Shown: positions 20,821-29,810, numbered from the stretch's first letter. The stretch: DNA of 64,000 nt from Nitrosomonas sp. Nm34 (GCF_900113925.1 NZ_FORD01000004.1:1-64000), one strand, 5' to 3'. The notes: generated from the sequence alone by a model not told the origin. Numbers and translations are program-made.

Positions 20821-21795
20821 ATGGACTACCTTTATTATCTATTCATAGCATTTGCTTTTCTTGCAGTCGTGCTGCTGCTGGAAGGGAGTTACCTGACCTG
20901 GCACTCCAAACAGGGGCCGGAGCTAAAGCGCATTCAGAAGCGGTTGCATCAGATTTCTGTCGGCTGGAGTAAAGAAGCCAATGCAACCCTGCTCAAACAA
21001 CGCTTATTGAGCAACTCCCCTCCCCTGCATAGACTGCTGCTGAAAATCCCACGCATCCATAGCCTAGACAAGCTCTTGCTGCAATCCGGTCTACCGCTGA
21101 TGATATCACAATTCCTGAGCCACAGCGTCATGAGCAGTTTAGGAATCCTGGCAATTGCTGCATTGTTAAACTGGCCATTCCTAGTTATGTTGCTATGTGC
21201 AACCGGGGGAGCCCTGATTCCCTACTTCTTTATAGTCAGAACTAAAAAAAAGCGTCTGAAAATAATCGAAGAGCAATTGCCGGAAACCATCGATCTTATG
21301 TCCCGTGCCTTGAAAGCAGGACATGCCTTTCCTGGTGCATTACAAATGGCCGGGGCTGAAGGTGTTGAGCCCTCTGCTACTGAATTTCGTCTAGCATTTG
21401 ATGAAGTCAATTTTGGTGTTCCTTTACAAAATGCGCTGATGAACCTAGCCGCACGCGTCCCCCTTACTGATTTGCGTTACTTCGTCATTGCTGTACTTAT
21501 TCAGCGAGAAAGTGGTGGTAACTTGGCGGAACTGCTCGACAAAATCAGTGAATTAATTCGCGCCAGACTAACATTATTTGGCAAAATTCGCGTACTGTCC
21601 GCGGAAGGACGGTTATCTGCCTGGATTCTCTGCAGTCTGCCATTTGCAGTGGCACTATTAATCAATATCGCCAATCCAGATTTTTTGACACCGTTATGGA
21701 CAGATCCAGCTGGGAATAAGCTCGTCGCAACTGCAGGAGTAATGATGCTACTTGGTATTTATGCCATGTCCCGCATCATCAAGATTCGCGTATAG
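20821..21795 (+). CDS. tadB: Tad inner-membrane platform protein TadB
   Basis: A 324-residue polytopic protein of the T2SSF family. Hydrophobic segments near the N-terminus, around 100-140 and two at the C-terminus flank the conserved cytoplasmic domain (EEQLPETIDLMSRALKAGHAFPGALQM ... LIQRESGGNLAELLDKISELIRARL). It forms with TadC the membrane platform on which CpaF acts. Ribosome binding site AAGGAGCAGCC. Standard order cpaF-tadB-tadC. Confidence 0.95.
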   Translation: MDYLYYLFIAFAFLAVVLLLEGSYLTWHSKQGPELKRIQKRLHQISVGWSKEANATLLKQRLLSNSPPLHRLLLKIPRIHSLDKLLLQSGLPLMISQFLSHSVMSSLGILAIAALLNWPFLVMLLCATGGALIPYFFIVRTKKKRLKIIEEQLPETIDLMSRALKAGHAFPGALQMAGAEGVEPSATEFRLAFDEVNFGVPLQNALMNLAARVPLTDLRYFVIAVLIQRESGGNLAELLDKISELIRARLTLFGKIRVLSAEGRLSAWILCSLPFAVALLINIANPDFLTPLWTDPAGNKLVATAGVMMLLGIYAMSRIIKIRV

Positions 21796-21883
21796 GTCGT
21801 GTTGTGATGATAAATAAAACCGAATAAAAACTAATATGATTCAACTAATCTTTCATTTCCATTAGTTCTAGAGGTAATCAATT

Positions 21884-22831
21884 ATGATTTCTGCACAAAC
21901 TTCTTTTCTAATCATGATTTTTCTCGCAGTTGCCGGCATTGCTTACGCCATAATGCTTGTATTTTCACCCCGTGCAACCAGTACACGTCTGAAACAGATC
22001 ACTGAAAAGGATAGCTCGGATGGAAATAAAGCAGATGAAGCATGGAAAGAAAAGATTATTAAGCTATCGAAACCGTTAGCAAAACTTGCATTGCCCGAGG
22101 AAGATTCGGAAAAATCGGCTTTACGGATACGCTTTATGCATGCTGGCTTTCGGACTAGTGAGGCACTTTACATTTATTTTGGCGCTAAAGCGTCACTCGC
22201 TCTGGTATTTCCAGGAATCTTTCTACTTACAGCAGGTATTGGTAAGTTACAGTTGAGCACAGAAATGGCCGCCATGGTGCTGCTAATGCTTGCAACAATT
22301 GGCTATTATTTACCCAATGTAATACTGACACGCAGAATTTTTGTGCGCCAACGCGAACTGTTCGAAAGTTTTCCCGATGCGATAGATCTCATGACCGTAT
22401 CCGTAGAAGCTGGATTAGGGCTAGATGCAGCATTGGCTAAAGTGGGAGATGAAGTTCAACTTAGCAGTAAGATTCTGGCCGAAGAAATTCATCTGGTGGG
22501 ACTAGAGTTGCGCGCAGGGGCATCGAGAGAAAAAGCGCTACGTAATCTTGCGTTACGTACTGGGGTGGAGGAAATCGAAGGCTTAGTCGCCATGCTCGTT
22601 CAGGCAGACCGCTTTGGAACCAGTACCGCAGATTCCTTGCGTGTATACTCAGATACCCTGCGCACCAAGCGTCGCTTGCGCGCAGAAGAAGCAGCGGCCA
22701 AAATTGCACTAAAACTACTGTTCCCGCTTATTTTCTTTATTTTTCCTTCTCTGCTAGTCGTGCTCATGGGACCCGCTATGATCAATATCTATCGTATTTT
22801 GCTACCTACATTTGCTGGTACAGCCCAATAA
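21884..22831 (+). CDS. tadC: Tad inner-membrane platform protein TadC
   Basis: A 315-residue T2SSF-family protein, second platform subunit. The cytoplasmic signature FESFPDAIDLMTVSVEAGLGLDAALAKVG and the following QADRFGTSTADSLRVYSDTLRTKRRLRAEE are complete; a C-terminal hairpin of membrane segments ends the chain (KLLFPLIFFIFPSLLVVLMGP). An 88-bp gap separates it from tadB. The next gene begins 13 bp past its stop. Confidence 0.95.
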   Translation: MISAQTSFLIMIFLAVAGIAYAIMLVFSPRATSTRLKQITEKDSSDGNKADEAWKEKIIKLSKPLAKLALPEEDSEKSALRIRFMHAGFRTSEALYIYFGAKASLALVFPGIFLLTAGIGKLQLSTEMAAMVLLMLATIGYYLPNVILTRRIFVRQRELFESFPDAIDLMTVSVEAGLGLDAALAKVGDEVQLSSKILAEEIHLVGLELRAGASREKALRNLALRTGVEEIEGLVAMLVQADRFGTSTADSLRVYSDTLRTKRRLRAEEAAAKIALKLLFPLIFFIFPSLLVVLMGPAMINIYRILLPTFAGTAQ

Positions 22832-22844
22832 AGGAGTGTATGCC

Positions 22845-23354
22845 TTGATCCATTTAAAACAACTAATATGTACCCTGGTTTGCCTCTTCGCCGTTGCAGG
22901 ATGTGCCACCCAGTTAGGTAAAAATAAACCCGGCTTAACCGGCGAGGATAAGAAAGAAAGTACTCAGACCGCTCGTGATCTTGAAACAATGTATCAATCA
23001 GGACGCAAATACCAGGAAGAGGCCCGTTTCACGGAAGCCATCACTACCTATGAAAATATTCTGGCAATCGACCCTCATTATTCTGAAGCCCATAATGGGC
23101 TTGGTGTCATTTATTCCATCCAGGGAAAATTTGAGCCAGCGTTACAACATCTGCAGAGAGCAGTTGCTTTAGCGCCACTGGCCTCTCATTTACGTAATAA
23201 TCTGGGCTATACCTATTTTTTGCTGGGGCGCAAACCCGAAGCCATCAGTGAGTTTGAGCAAGCGTTGCGATTAGATCCCGGAAACGAGAAGGCACGTGCC
23301 AATATAGCTACCATCCGTAACAAGGTGGATACGGCGGAGACCATAGGAGAATAA
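22845..23354 (+). CDS. tadD: TPR lipoprotein TadD
   Basis: A 169-residue lipoprotein with a lipobox (VAGC) and three tetratricopeptide repeats (about 45-150: ARFTEAITTYENILAIDP, GKFEPALQHLQRAVALAP, GRKPEAISEFEQALRLDP). TadD-type lipoproteins help the secretin localise. Start chosen at TTG 22845 with AAGGAG eight bases before; the nearby ATG at 22840 is out of frame. It directly abuts the next gene, which encodes a related TPR protein, so the pair may come from duplication. Confidence 0.88.
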   Translation: MIHLKQLICTLVCLFAVAGCATQLGKNKPGLTGEDKKESTQTARDLETMYQSGRKYQEEARFTEAITTYENILAIDPHYSEAHNGLGVIYSIQGKFEPALQHLQRAVALAPLASHLRNNLGYTYFLLGRKPEAISEFEQALRLDPGNEKARANIATIRNKVDTAETIGE

Positions 23355-24524
23355 ATGATGAGCATGAACAAACAAAGACTTGTATGGGCATTCAGCTGTC
23401 TGTCTATTTTGACTGGTTGCGCATCCTTCTATTCAAACAAAGAGTACTCAGCACTGCAAATCAAGCCCGTGATGAATGTGCGGCATGCAGATACGAGTGC
23501 AGAGAATCTCTATCAAATGGCACGGTATCATCATAGAAAAACCAGCTATGCAACGGCGATTGAATTTTATAAGAAAGTACTGGCTGTTACTCCTGATTAC
23601 GTGGAAGCTCACAATGGCTTAGGGGTTATCTACTCCACACAAGGGGAGTATCAATCAGCCTTGGAGCACTTCCATAAAGCAATCAGTATTGCACCTTCGG
23701 CGACCTATCTCTATAACAATCTTGGCTATGCTCATCTTATCCAAGGGCGAAATAGCGAAGCAGTGGCGGCATTCCAGGAAGCGCTTAATTTTGATCCAGA
23801 TAATCATAAAGCACGTCAGAATCTGGCTATGGCACAGAAACGTATGGGAATGGTAGAGGGAATGGCAGTGTTTTCACCTGTAATAAAAAAACCTGAAGAA
23901 ATTAGCGCGAGTGTCCCGCAAAATCTACCCGCAAAACAAAATTCCAGGCAGCGGCAGCTCGTGCAAGTTGCCCCCAACGTTTATGAATTCAAAGTCGAAC
24001 AGGAGAAACTCCAGCCAACACCAATGGCAGCACCCGTTTCAAAGGCTGCACCCAGGCCAGCTTCAACACCCGTTACCTCCTCACCTTCAACCTCACCTAT
24101 TTATCTGACGCCTCTCACTCATGATCAAGCAGAAAAATCCGTTCCAGAGAATTCAAATTCAGTTGCTGTTAAGCAAAATAAACGGATCGAAATCTCAAAC
24201 GGTAATGGCATAACAGGCATGGCGAAAGGTATGGCGACCTTTTTGAAATCATATGGGTTTGACAACGCGCGCATTACCAATCACCCCACATTTCAGCAGT
24301 CCCAAACCGAGATACATTACCGCACGGATGCGCATACGCATGCTGAGCGAATCAGCCAACTCATGCCGGGCCAAGTTAAAATGGTTGAAAACAACGAGCT
24401 ACGTCAAGATACCCAACTAAAAATAGTGCTAGGTAAAGATATTGCGAATGAGATGGCTTATTTTATCAAGCAAGGGAATATCCGGTTTACACAGAATATG
24501 CTGGCATCTGCACCAGAGGATTAA
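23355..24524 (+). CDS. TPR lipoprotein with C-terminal LytR_C-like domain
   Basis: A 389-residue lipoprotein (lipobox LTGC). Three TPR units at about 50-155 resemble those of the preceding TadD. A Pro/Ser-rich linker (about 225-270) leads to a C-terminal domain at about 276-365 resembling the LytR_C domain (KRIEISNGNGITGMAKGMATFLKSYG). LytR_C domains occur in envelope proteins linked to cell-wall polymers. It begins on the base after the tadD stop (AGGAG upstream) and is the last gene of the Tad locus. Repeat A copy 5 follows. Confidence 0.85.
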   Translation: MMSMNKQRLVWAFSCLSILTGCASFYSNKEYSALQIKPVMNVRHADTSAENLYQMARYHHRKTSYATAIEFYKKVLAVTPDYVEAHNGLGVIYSTQGEYQSALEHFHKAISIAPSATYLYNNLGYAHLIQGRNSEAVAAFQEALNFDPDNHKARQNLAMAQKRMGMVEGMAVFSPVIKKPEEISASVPQNLPAKQNSRQRQLVQVAPNVYEFKVEQEKLQPTPMAAPVSKAAPRPASTPVTSSPSTSPIYLTPLTHDQAEKSVPENSNSVAVKQNKRIEISNGNGITGMAKGMATFLKSYGFDNARITNHPTFQQSQTEIHYRTDAHTHAERISQLMPGQVKMVENNELRQDTQLKIVLGKDIANEMAYFIKQGNIRFTQNMLASAPED

Positions 24525-24548
24525 CAGGTAATTTAAGCGCATATCCTT

Positions 24549-24651
24549 ATTCCATTTCTAAATCAAAACTGACTTTGTCGGCTTCACCTTGCCGTATTAT
24601 TGATACTGTCTGCGGCTCGCCTTCGCGTCATTTTTGATTTGGAAATGGAAT
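24549..24651 (+). repeat. Repeat A, copy 5 (reference copy)
   Basis: 103 bp. Terminal inverted repeats ATTCCATTTCTAAATCAAAA and TTTTTGATTTGGAAATGGAA(T). Core ctgactttgtcggcttcacc, then ttgccgtattattgatactg, then tctgcggctcgccttcgcgt. Best preserved; used to orient the others. Confidence 0.93.
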
Positions 24652-24670
24652 GAGTACTAGCCATGAAAAA

Positions 24671-25768
24671 CTATATCCAGCGCTTCTTCTTAAAGTAGAC
24701 AAGCATGACCGCCGCCAGCCCGATCATAATCATCCATATCAGCAGGTAGCCATATTCCCATTCAAGCTCTGGCATATATTTAAAATTCATACCATAAACA
24801 CCGGCGAGAAACGTTAATGGCATAAAAATGGTAGCAATGATCGTCAGCACTTTCATGATCTCGTTCGTCCGGTAGCTCACATTCGAGATATACAAATCGA
24901 GCAAGCTCGTGAGCATATCCCGGTAAATCTCGACGCTGTCAATGGCCTGCACGACATGATCATAGACATCAAGCAAATAGGGAACCGTGACTTCATGAAT
25001 CAATGGCGACTCGCGCCGTGCCAGCGATGAAATCACTTCGCGCAACGGCCACACCACTTTATGTAAAAACAGAAGTTCCCGCTTCAACTGGTAAAGCTGC
25101 TCTATAACCATTTTATCAGGCCGGATCATCAACGACTCTTCCAGCAGATCAATCTTATCGCCAAGTTTTTCGAGAACGATGAAATAGTTATCTACCAATG
25201 TGTCCAGCAGCGAGTAAGCAAGATAGTCGGTATCCATCTTCCTTAATTTGCCTTTGCCATGACGCAGATGGTCACGAATTAATTGGAAATCATCCCTTTT
25301 ACTCTCCTCCTGAAAAGACAGCAGGAATTTCTGCCCAAGAATAATGCTGATCTGCTCCGGATGGATTTTGTTCTCCTGCTCGTCAAAGGTAAGCATCTTG
25401 GCAACGATAAAGAGGTAATCACCAAAATCATCACATTTTGGCCGCTGCACGATGTTCATCACATCTTCAGTCACAAGCCGGTGAATACCAAAATCTTCAC
25501 TCAATTTCTCAAGTATAACGGGGTCATGTACGCCATCGACATTGATCCATGTGATGGTGGGCTTAAGTTTATAAGGCAAACACTCATCTACTTGTTTGAG
25601 TGCATGCTCCTCAAAGTTCTGTGCATCATAGTCAGTAAGCGTGATATGGATACTGTTGTTCTTCCGTTCTCCTGTATATAGCAAGGTCTCAGCGGGTAAA
25701 CCCACCTTTTTTGCTCTGCGTCTAGTTGCCTTTGATTTATGCATGAAAATATTTTTCAGAAGAATCAA
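24671..25768 (-). CDS. corA: CorA magnesium/cobalt transporter
   Basis: A 365-residue CorA-family channel, forming a pentamer that moves Mg2+ (and Co2+, Ni2+) into the cell. The large cytoplasmic funnel (residues 30-300) is followed by two C-terminal membrane helices with the defining YGMNF motif after the first (LTFLAGVYGMNF) and an extracellular loop KYMPELEWEYGY. The N-terminus carries a Lys/Arg-rich extension. The gene is transcribed leftward and converges on the Tad locus end. No Mg2+ riboswitch is apparent upstream. Confidence 0.95.
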   Translation of the reverse strand: MILLKNIFMHKSKATRRRAKKVGLPAETLLYTGERKNNSIHITLTDYDAQNFEEHALKQVDECLPYKLKPTITWINVDGVHDPVILEKLSEDFGIHRLVTEDVMNIVQRPKCDDFGDYLFIVAKMLTFDEQENKIHPEQISIILGQKFLLSFQEESKRDDFQLIRDHLRHGKGKLRKMDTDYLAYSLLDTLVDNYFIVLEKLGDKIDLLEESLMIRPDKMVIEQLYQLKRELLFLHKVVWPLREVISSLARRESPLIHEVTVPYLLDVYDHVVQAIDSVEIYRDMLTSLLDLYISNVSYRTNEIMKVLTIIATIFMPLTFLAGVYGMNFKYMPELEWEYGYLLIWMIMIGLAAVMLVYFKKKRWI

Positions 25769-25971
25769 TCATCCATTGACGATTGCATCTTATAAGGAAC
25801 GATACTGGCCTTACTGGCGAATAAGCTTCGCTATCTACCAATACTCATCTTGCCGCATGAAGAACAAACAGTACTCTCACCCTGATGACAGGTGAAAAAA
25901 TCAGGAATGTGCGATAAAGGGCGAATAACTTCTTACTTATCTCCCCATTTCTAATAAAGGCGCCTCTAAAA

Positions 25972-26130
25972 TTAATCTAATCCCAGAGAATCAAGCGTGA
26001 TTTCAATTTCCTCATCATCCTCATTGAGGAATTCATTTTCATCAATTATCTTCGCCACTCGGCTAACGGGCATGATGTCATCGACTACATCCTCAACATC
26101 AATATTATCAAAAGAAAGTTCTTTGTCCAT
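25972..26130 (-). CDS. Small, very acidic protein (52 residues)
   Basis: A short frame with a clear GGAGG (26140-26144) nine bases before its ATG. It begins MDKELSFDNIDVEDVVDD and about 40 percent of residues are Asp or Glu, with hydrophobic residues spaced at regular intervals and no Cys or Trp. I do not recognise the family. The strong ribosome binding site and the stop inside an otherwise open area argue for a real gene. It is divergent to the small gene at 26481 and upstream of corA on the same strand, about 200 bp apart. Confidence 0.6.
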   Translation of the reverse strand: MDKELSFDNIDVEDVVDDIMPVSRVAKIIDENEFLNEDDEEIEITLDSLGLD

Positions 26131-26480
26131 TGCAACAAACCTCCTTACAACAAATGAAGATGGTAAATCAGCTTTGCTTAGACGACTTATAGCATAAAGA
26201 ATAAAAATAATGAGCGAATTACATTTTCACAATTTGAAGGTTTATAAAAAGAAAGTCAATACTTAATTGCTTTTTTTATAAAATTATTAAAATTGCAATT
26301 GGACAACGGCACGTAGAACGGTACAGCAGTACATTAAGCCCGGCCAGTGCTTCTTAGCCTAACGTGAGTTCGATATAACGGTCATGCCACTGCAACTGGA
26401 AGGGCTTAAGGGAGACTGATATTAAGCAAGCGTTTCTTCTCATGAATAACGATGACATTCTTTTCAAAAAGGAATTTATC
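26131..26480. other. A+T-rich intergenic region
   Basis: About 350 bp between two divergent small genes. No coding frame or repeat A/B copy. It should hold their promoters, but I cannot place them confidently. Confidence 0.4.
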
Positions 26481-26630
26481 ATGATTAATTCAGATTCCGT
26501 TTGCTGTTTTCTTTTTTATCCCGAGCCTGCAATATTTAAAAAATGGTGGGATGCGTTAAGCTCAACAATGCTTCGGCATGAACTTATAATATTGTCGATA
26601 CCTCTAAAAAATGTCGATGAGCATGTGTAA
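26481..26630 (+). CDS. Possible 49-residue small protein
   Basis: ATG at 26481 with AAGGA seven bases upstream; an in-frame ATG at 26442 lacks such a site. The product (MINSDSVCCFLFYPEPAIFKKWW start) is mildly hydrophobic with no known domain. A textbook hairpin terminator begins 18 bp after the stop, which supports a transcript ending here. It could instead be a small RNA with a chance frame. Confidence 0.4.
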   Translation: MINSDSVCCFLFYPEPAIFKKWWDALSSTMLRHELIILSIPLKNVDEHV

Positions 26631-26647
26631 ACGTGTTCTTTTAATCT

Positions 26648-26670
26648 AAACACATCAATGGATGTGTTTT
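26648..26670 (+). terminator. Intrinsic terminator
   Basis: AAACACATC, loop AATG, GATGTGTTTT: a 9-bp perfect stem running into T residues. Located between the 49-residue frame and the BON-domain gene. Confidence 0.7.
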
Positions 26671-26701
26671 AGTTCCACCAAACCTTTAGGAGGGCTTTAC
26701 C

Positions 26702-27016
26702 ATGAAACAACTAAATCACCGTTTTTTTAATTTCTTGTTAATTGCTCTGATGGTTTTTCTCCTGGGCGGCACATCAACGTCAATGGCAGAGACAGCTGGA
26801 GAATATATTGATGATTCAGTTATTACTGCGAAAGTCAAAAAGGATATTTTCGATGAGCCTACGCTGAAATCTTCTGAAATTAAGGTAGAAACTTCAAAAG
26901 GTGTCGTGCAACTGAGTGGCTTTGTCAGTACCCGCGCCGAAATTGATCGAGCGGGCGAAGTTGCGCGTATGGTTGAGGGCGTGAAGTCTGTCAAAAATGA
27001 TTTACAGGTTAAGTGA
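26702..27016 (+). CDS. BON-domain periplasmic protein
   Basis: A 104-residue secreted protein with a signal peptide (LIALMVFLLGGTSTSMA) and a single BON domain (DDSVITAKVKKDIFDEPTLKSSEIKVETSKGVVQLSGFV ... VARMVEGVKSVKNDLQV). BON proteins such as OsmY act in the periplasm under osmotic or envelope stress. The ribosome binding site AGGAGGG is near consensus, suggesting strong translation. It is preceded by a terminator and is likely monocistronic. Confidence 0.9.
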   Translation: MKQLNHRFFNFLLIALMVFLLGGTSTSMAETAGEYIDDSVITAKVKKDIFDEPTLKSSEIKVETSKGVVQLSGFVSTRAEIDRAGEVARMVEGVKSVKNDLQVK

Positions 27017-27244
27017 CAGTAGATTCGAGCATTAATCTTGAGTAGTGCTAAAGATTATGTAGATGGTCTCAAAATCTGCTAAAGCCTGTTTAAATCTAGC
27101 GAATAGGCTATTTGTATTAATATTGGTCATTAATACATGTTCTAAGCTATCACAACCCGGCGAATTTTTCTGCAATTCCTCGCCGGGTTACTCTCTGCCA
27201 AGCACTACCTATTATTAATTTTTATTTGAATTTCTTTAAAAAGA

Positions 27245-27445
27245 ATTCTCACCTAAACCAAACATGACGCGAGGGCAAGCTATAGACAGTATCAATAATA
27301 CGGCAAGCAGAGCCGACAAAGTCATGTTTGATTTAGCTGGCAGGGTGCAATAAGTGTAACGCATTGCACCAGATGCTAAAGTAGCACATACGGCGCAATG
27401 CCCGATGGTTATTGCGCCTTACGCGGGTTGATTTGGAAATGGAAT
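27245..27445 (-). repeat. Repeat A, copy 6, split by repeat B
   Basis: Left part 27245-27334 (attctcacctaaaccaaac ... gccgacaaagtcatg) and right part 27428-27445 (TTGATTTGGAAATGGAAT) are the two pieces of one repeat A. Between them lies a repeat B. The 7-mer TTGATTT occurs on both sides of the insert (27328-27334 and 27428-27434). Confidence 0.85.
27335..27427 (+). repeat. Repeat B, copy 2, nested in repeat A
   Basis: Hairpins at 27344-27370 and 27392-27418 are perfect and nearly identical to copy 1 at 2021-2095. The element starts AGCTGGCAGG and ends TTACGCGGG. Confidence 0.88.
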
Positions 27446-27522
27446 TAGATTCCTTTTACTACTTTTAGTGTTTCTATTATCCCGAACTCACGCTAACCTA
27501 ATAAAGAATTTCATTAACATTC

Positions 27523-28212
27523 ATGGCTCATCAAGAAGATCATCGCTCTCACCGTACTGGGTGGTTACGTGCTGCCGTTCTAGGGGCTAATGATGGAATT
27601 GTTTCTACAGCCAGCCTTATTATCGGCGTAGCGGCTGCCCATACAAGCCGGGAAGATATTCTTTTGGCAGGCATAGCAGGTCTAGTCGCCGGAGCGATGT
27701 CAATGGCGGCCGGGGAATATGTCTCTGTCAGCTCGCAGGCCGATACAGAAGAAGCCGATATTGCGCTTGAACAACGTCATCTTCAGGAAGATCATGAATT
27801 TGAATTCCAGGAATTAGTAGAGATCTATATCAAAAGAGGAATTCAACCTGAACTCGCAAAACAAGTAGCTATGCAATTAATGGCTCATGATGCATTAGAT
27901 GCTCATCTCAGAGATGAATTGGGCATTAATGAACGCATTACCGCAAAACCCATTCAAGCAGCTTTTACCTCCGCAACGATGTTTACCCTAGGGGCTGCCA
28001 TGCCGCTTATCGCAACTTTTGTGGCACCCACAGCCCAAATTATTCCTATTGTCGCTAGCTTTTCCCTTTTTGCTTTGGCTATGTTGGGTACCTTGGCTGC
28101 TTATTTGGGAGGAGCAAATATCTGGAAAGGCGCCATCCGGGTAACTTTCTGGGGAATACTCGCCATGGGGCTTACTGCTACCGCAGGAAAACTGTTCGGT
28201 ATCGCTGCCTGA
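27523..28212 (+). CDS. VIT1/CCC1 family Fe2+/Mn2+ transporter
   Basis: A 229-residue membrane protein of the VIT1/CCC1 family. The N-terminal signature GWLRAAVLGANDGIVSTASLIIGVAAA is followed by MAAGEYVSVSSQADTEEADI, a cytoplasmic metal-binding helical region rich in Glu/His (about 85-135) and three C-terminal membrane segments. Such transporters move Fe2+ or Mn2+ out of the cytosol (in yeast and plants into vacuoles). It converges on the flavoprotein gene at 28223. Confidence 0.9.
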   Translation: MAHQEDHRSHRTGWLRAAVLGANDGIVSTASLIIGVAAAHTSREDILLAGIAGLVAGAMSMAAGEYVSVSSQADTEEADIALEQRHLQEDHEFEFQELVEIYIKRGIQPELAKQVAMQLMAHDALDAHLRDELGINERITAKPIQAAFTSATMFTLGAAMPLIATFVAPTAQIIPIVASFSLFALAMLGTLAAYLGGANIWKGAIRVTFWGILAMGLTATAGKLFGIAA

Positions 28213-28222
28213 CCATTATCAA

Positions 28223-29662
28223 TTAATCGAGTGCGGCCGCATTGAAAGCATCACAGGAAGCAAGATCAGATTCGCTGACTGCTGGCAATTTGGCAGCCAC
28301 TTTACGTAATGCTGTACGCAATCCCTCTTCCAGAACCGGATGATAAAAAGGCATACCTAACAGGCCCCCCACCGTTAGCGATTGATCAATTGCCAGCGCC
28401 AGTAAATGAGCCATATGCTCGCCTGCTGGGGCACACATCTCGGCACCGAGTAGTTCGCCACTTGCTGATTTTGCATAAACGCGTAACATTCCTTTATTAG
28501 ATTGTGCAGCCCTGGCACGTCCTTGATGATCAAAACGCACTTCACCGATTACGGTTTCATTATGATTCAGCGACCGAAAAGGGTTGCCAACAACGGCAAT
28601 ACCTGGATCAGAAAACACGATGCCAAGCGGAGTACGACGTGTAAAACATATCATTTCTTCTCGTACTGCGTTTAACCCTGCGATATGCCCTTCGTCTGCA
28701 GCTTCATGCAGCAATGGCTTATAATCACTCGCATCGCCAGCCAGGAATACCGGCAGATCAGCTATCTGCATCGTAGTCGGATTAACCGGGGGTAATCCTT
28801 GTTCATTGAGCGGAACGCCTAGCGTTTCGAGCCCAAGATGATCAATATTGGGGCGACGGCCAAGTGCTGCCAGTACCCCATCAACCGCGATGTCTACTTC
28901 ACTCGTTCGAATGCGCACGCAATTTTCTCCTGGCTCCCAAACCACTTTGGCTCTTTCACCCAAATAGAGCGGGAATTCCTGTGACAGTAAATCTAACGCC
29001 ACCTCATTAACGTGTGGATCAGTTAAACCGCCAATCTGCTTATTGCTGCCGAATGCAGTGACCTTGACCCCTAAGCGGGACAGTGCTTGTGCCATCTCCA
29101 CCCCAATAGGCCCCATTCCAATGACCGCTAACCTGGCTGGTAATGTTTCCTGCTCAAATAACGTGTCTGTCGTCAACAAACGATTTTCCGGTAAATGCCA
29201 CTCTGCGGGGACAATCGGGTGTGAGCCGGTAGCGATAATAATTTTTTTGGCCGTTAACTTTTTTTCATTGATCAGCACCTGATTTGGATTAAGCAAGCGC
29301 GCACGACCTGAAATCGCCCTCGTTCCAAGCACTTCAGTTGCTTTTAAGGTACTGGCTACAAAATCGTCACGAAGCTCACGAACACGCTGCATAACACGCG
29401 CCATATCGACCATCAGCTGGTCTGCCCCCCGTATACCAAACGTCTCAAAGGTAGTCCGTCGATGAAAGGCATTCGCCGCTTCAATCAACAGTTTAGAGGG
29501 CATACATCCAACCCGTGCGCATGTCGTTCCCCAGGGGCCACCATTGATAATGACAAATTGTTCGGTGCGCTTCCTTACTTCGCGCAGCGCAGACAAGCCC
29601 GCACTTCCTGCCCCAATGATAATGACATCAAGGGTTTCATTTACAACATTAGAATTCGCCAC
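28223..29662 (-). CDS. Dihydrolipoyl dehydrogenase-like flavoprotein
   Basis: A 479-residue class I pyridine nucleotide-disulfide oxidoreductase. FAD-binding GAGSAGLSAL near the N-terminus; redox-active pair Cys48/Cys53 in TTCARVGCMPSK; NAD(P)-binding GMGPIGVEMAQALSRLG; FAD motif VFLAGDAS; C-terminal dimerisation domain with FYHPVLEEGL, in which a catalytic His is expected. It resembles the dihydrolipoamide dehydrogenase/mercuric reductase group. It is not beside 2-oxoacid dehydrogenase genes, so it may serve another disulfide or quinone substrate. Monocistronic, convergent with the VIT1-type gene. Confidence 0.87.
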   Translation of the reverse strand: MANSNVVNETLDVIIIGAGSAGLSALREVRKRTEQFVIINGGPWGTTCARVGCMPSKLLIEAANAFHRRTTFETFGIRGADQLMVDMARVMQRVRELRDDFVASTLKATEVLGTRAISGRARLLNPNQVLINEKKLTAKKIIIATGSHPIVPAEWHLPENRLLTTDTLFEQETLPARLAVIGMGPIGVEMAQALSRLGVKVTAFGSNKQIGGLTDPHVNEVALDLLSQEFPLYLGERAKVVWEPGENCVRIRTSEVDIAVDGVLAALGRRPNIDHLGLETLGVPLNEQGLPPVNPTTMQIADLPVFLAGDASDYKPLLHEAADEGHIAGLNAVREEMICFTRRTPLGIVFSDPGIAVVGNPFRSLNHNETVIGEVRFDHQGRARAAQSNKGMLRVYAKSASGELLGAEMCAPAGEHMAHLLALAIDQSLTVGGLLGMPFYHPVLEEGLRTALRKVAAKLPAVSESDLASCDAFNAAALD

Positions 29663-29707
29663 ATTGCACCTATTTAGCTAAGAGCAGTTTTTCAATTGCG
29701 TTATTTT

Positions 29708-29810
29708 ATTTCATTTCCAAATCAAAACTAACGTTGTCGGCTCTACCTTGCCGTATTCTTTATCCGGTCTATGGCTCACCTTCACATCATGTTTGATTTG
29801 AAAATGAAAT
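29708..29810 (+). repeat. Repeat A, copy 7
   Basis: 103 bp: ATTTCATTTCCAAATCAAAA ... TTTGATTTGAAAATGAAAT. Both ends changed in a compensating way (C to T, G to A), keeping the terminal pairing. Confidence 0.9.

Larger units (their letters stand above)
27017..27522. other. Intergenic region with nested repeats
   Basis: 506 bp without a gene. The centre (27245-27445) is a repeat A copy interrupted by a repeat B copy. The flanks are A+T-rich and unremarkable. Confidence 0.6.
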
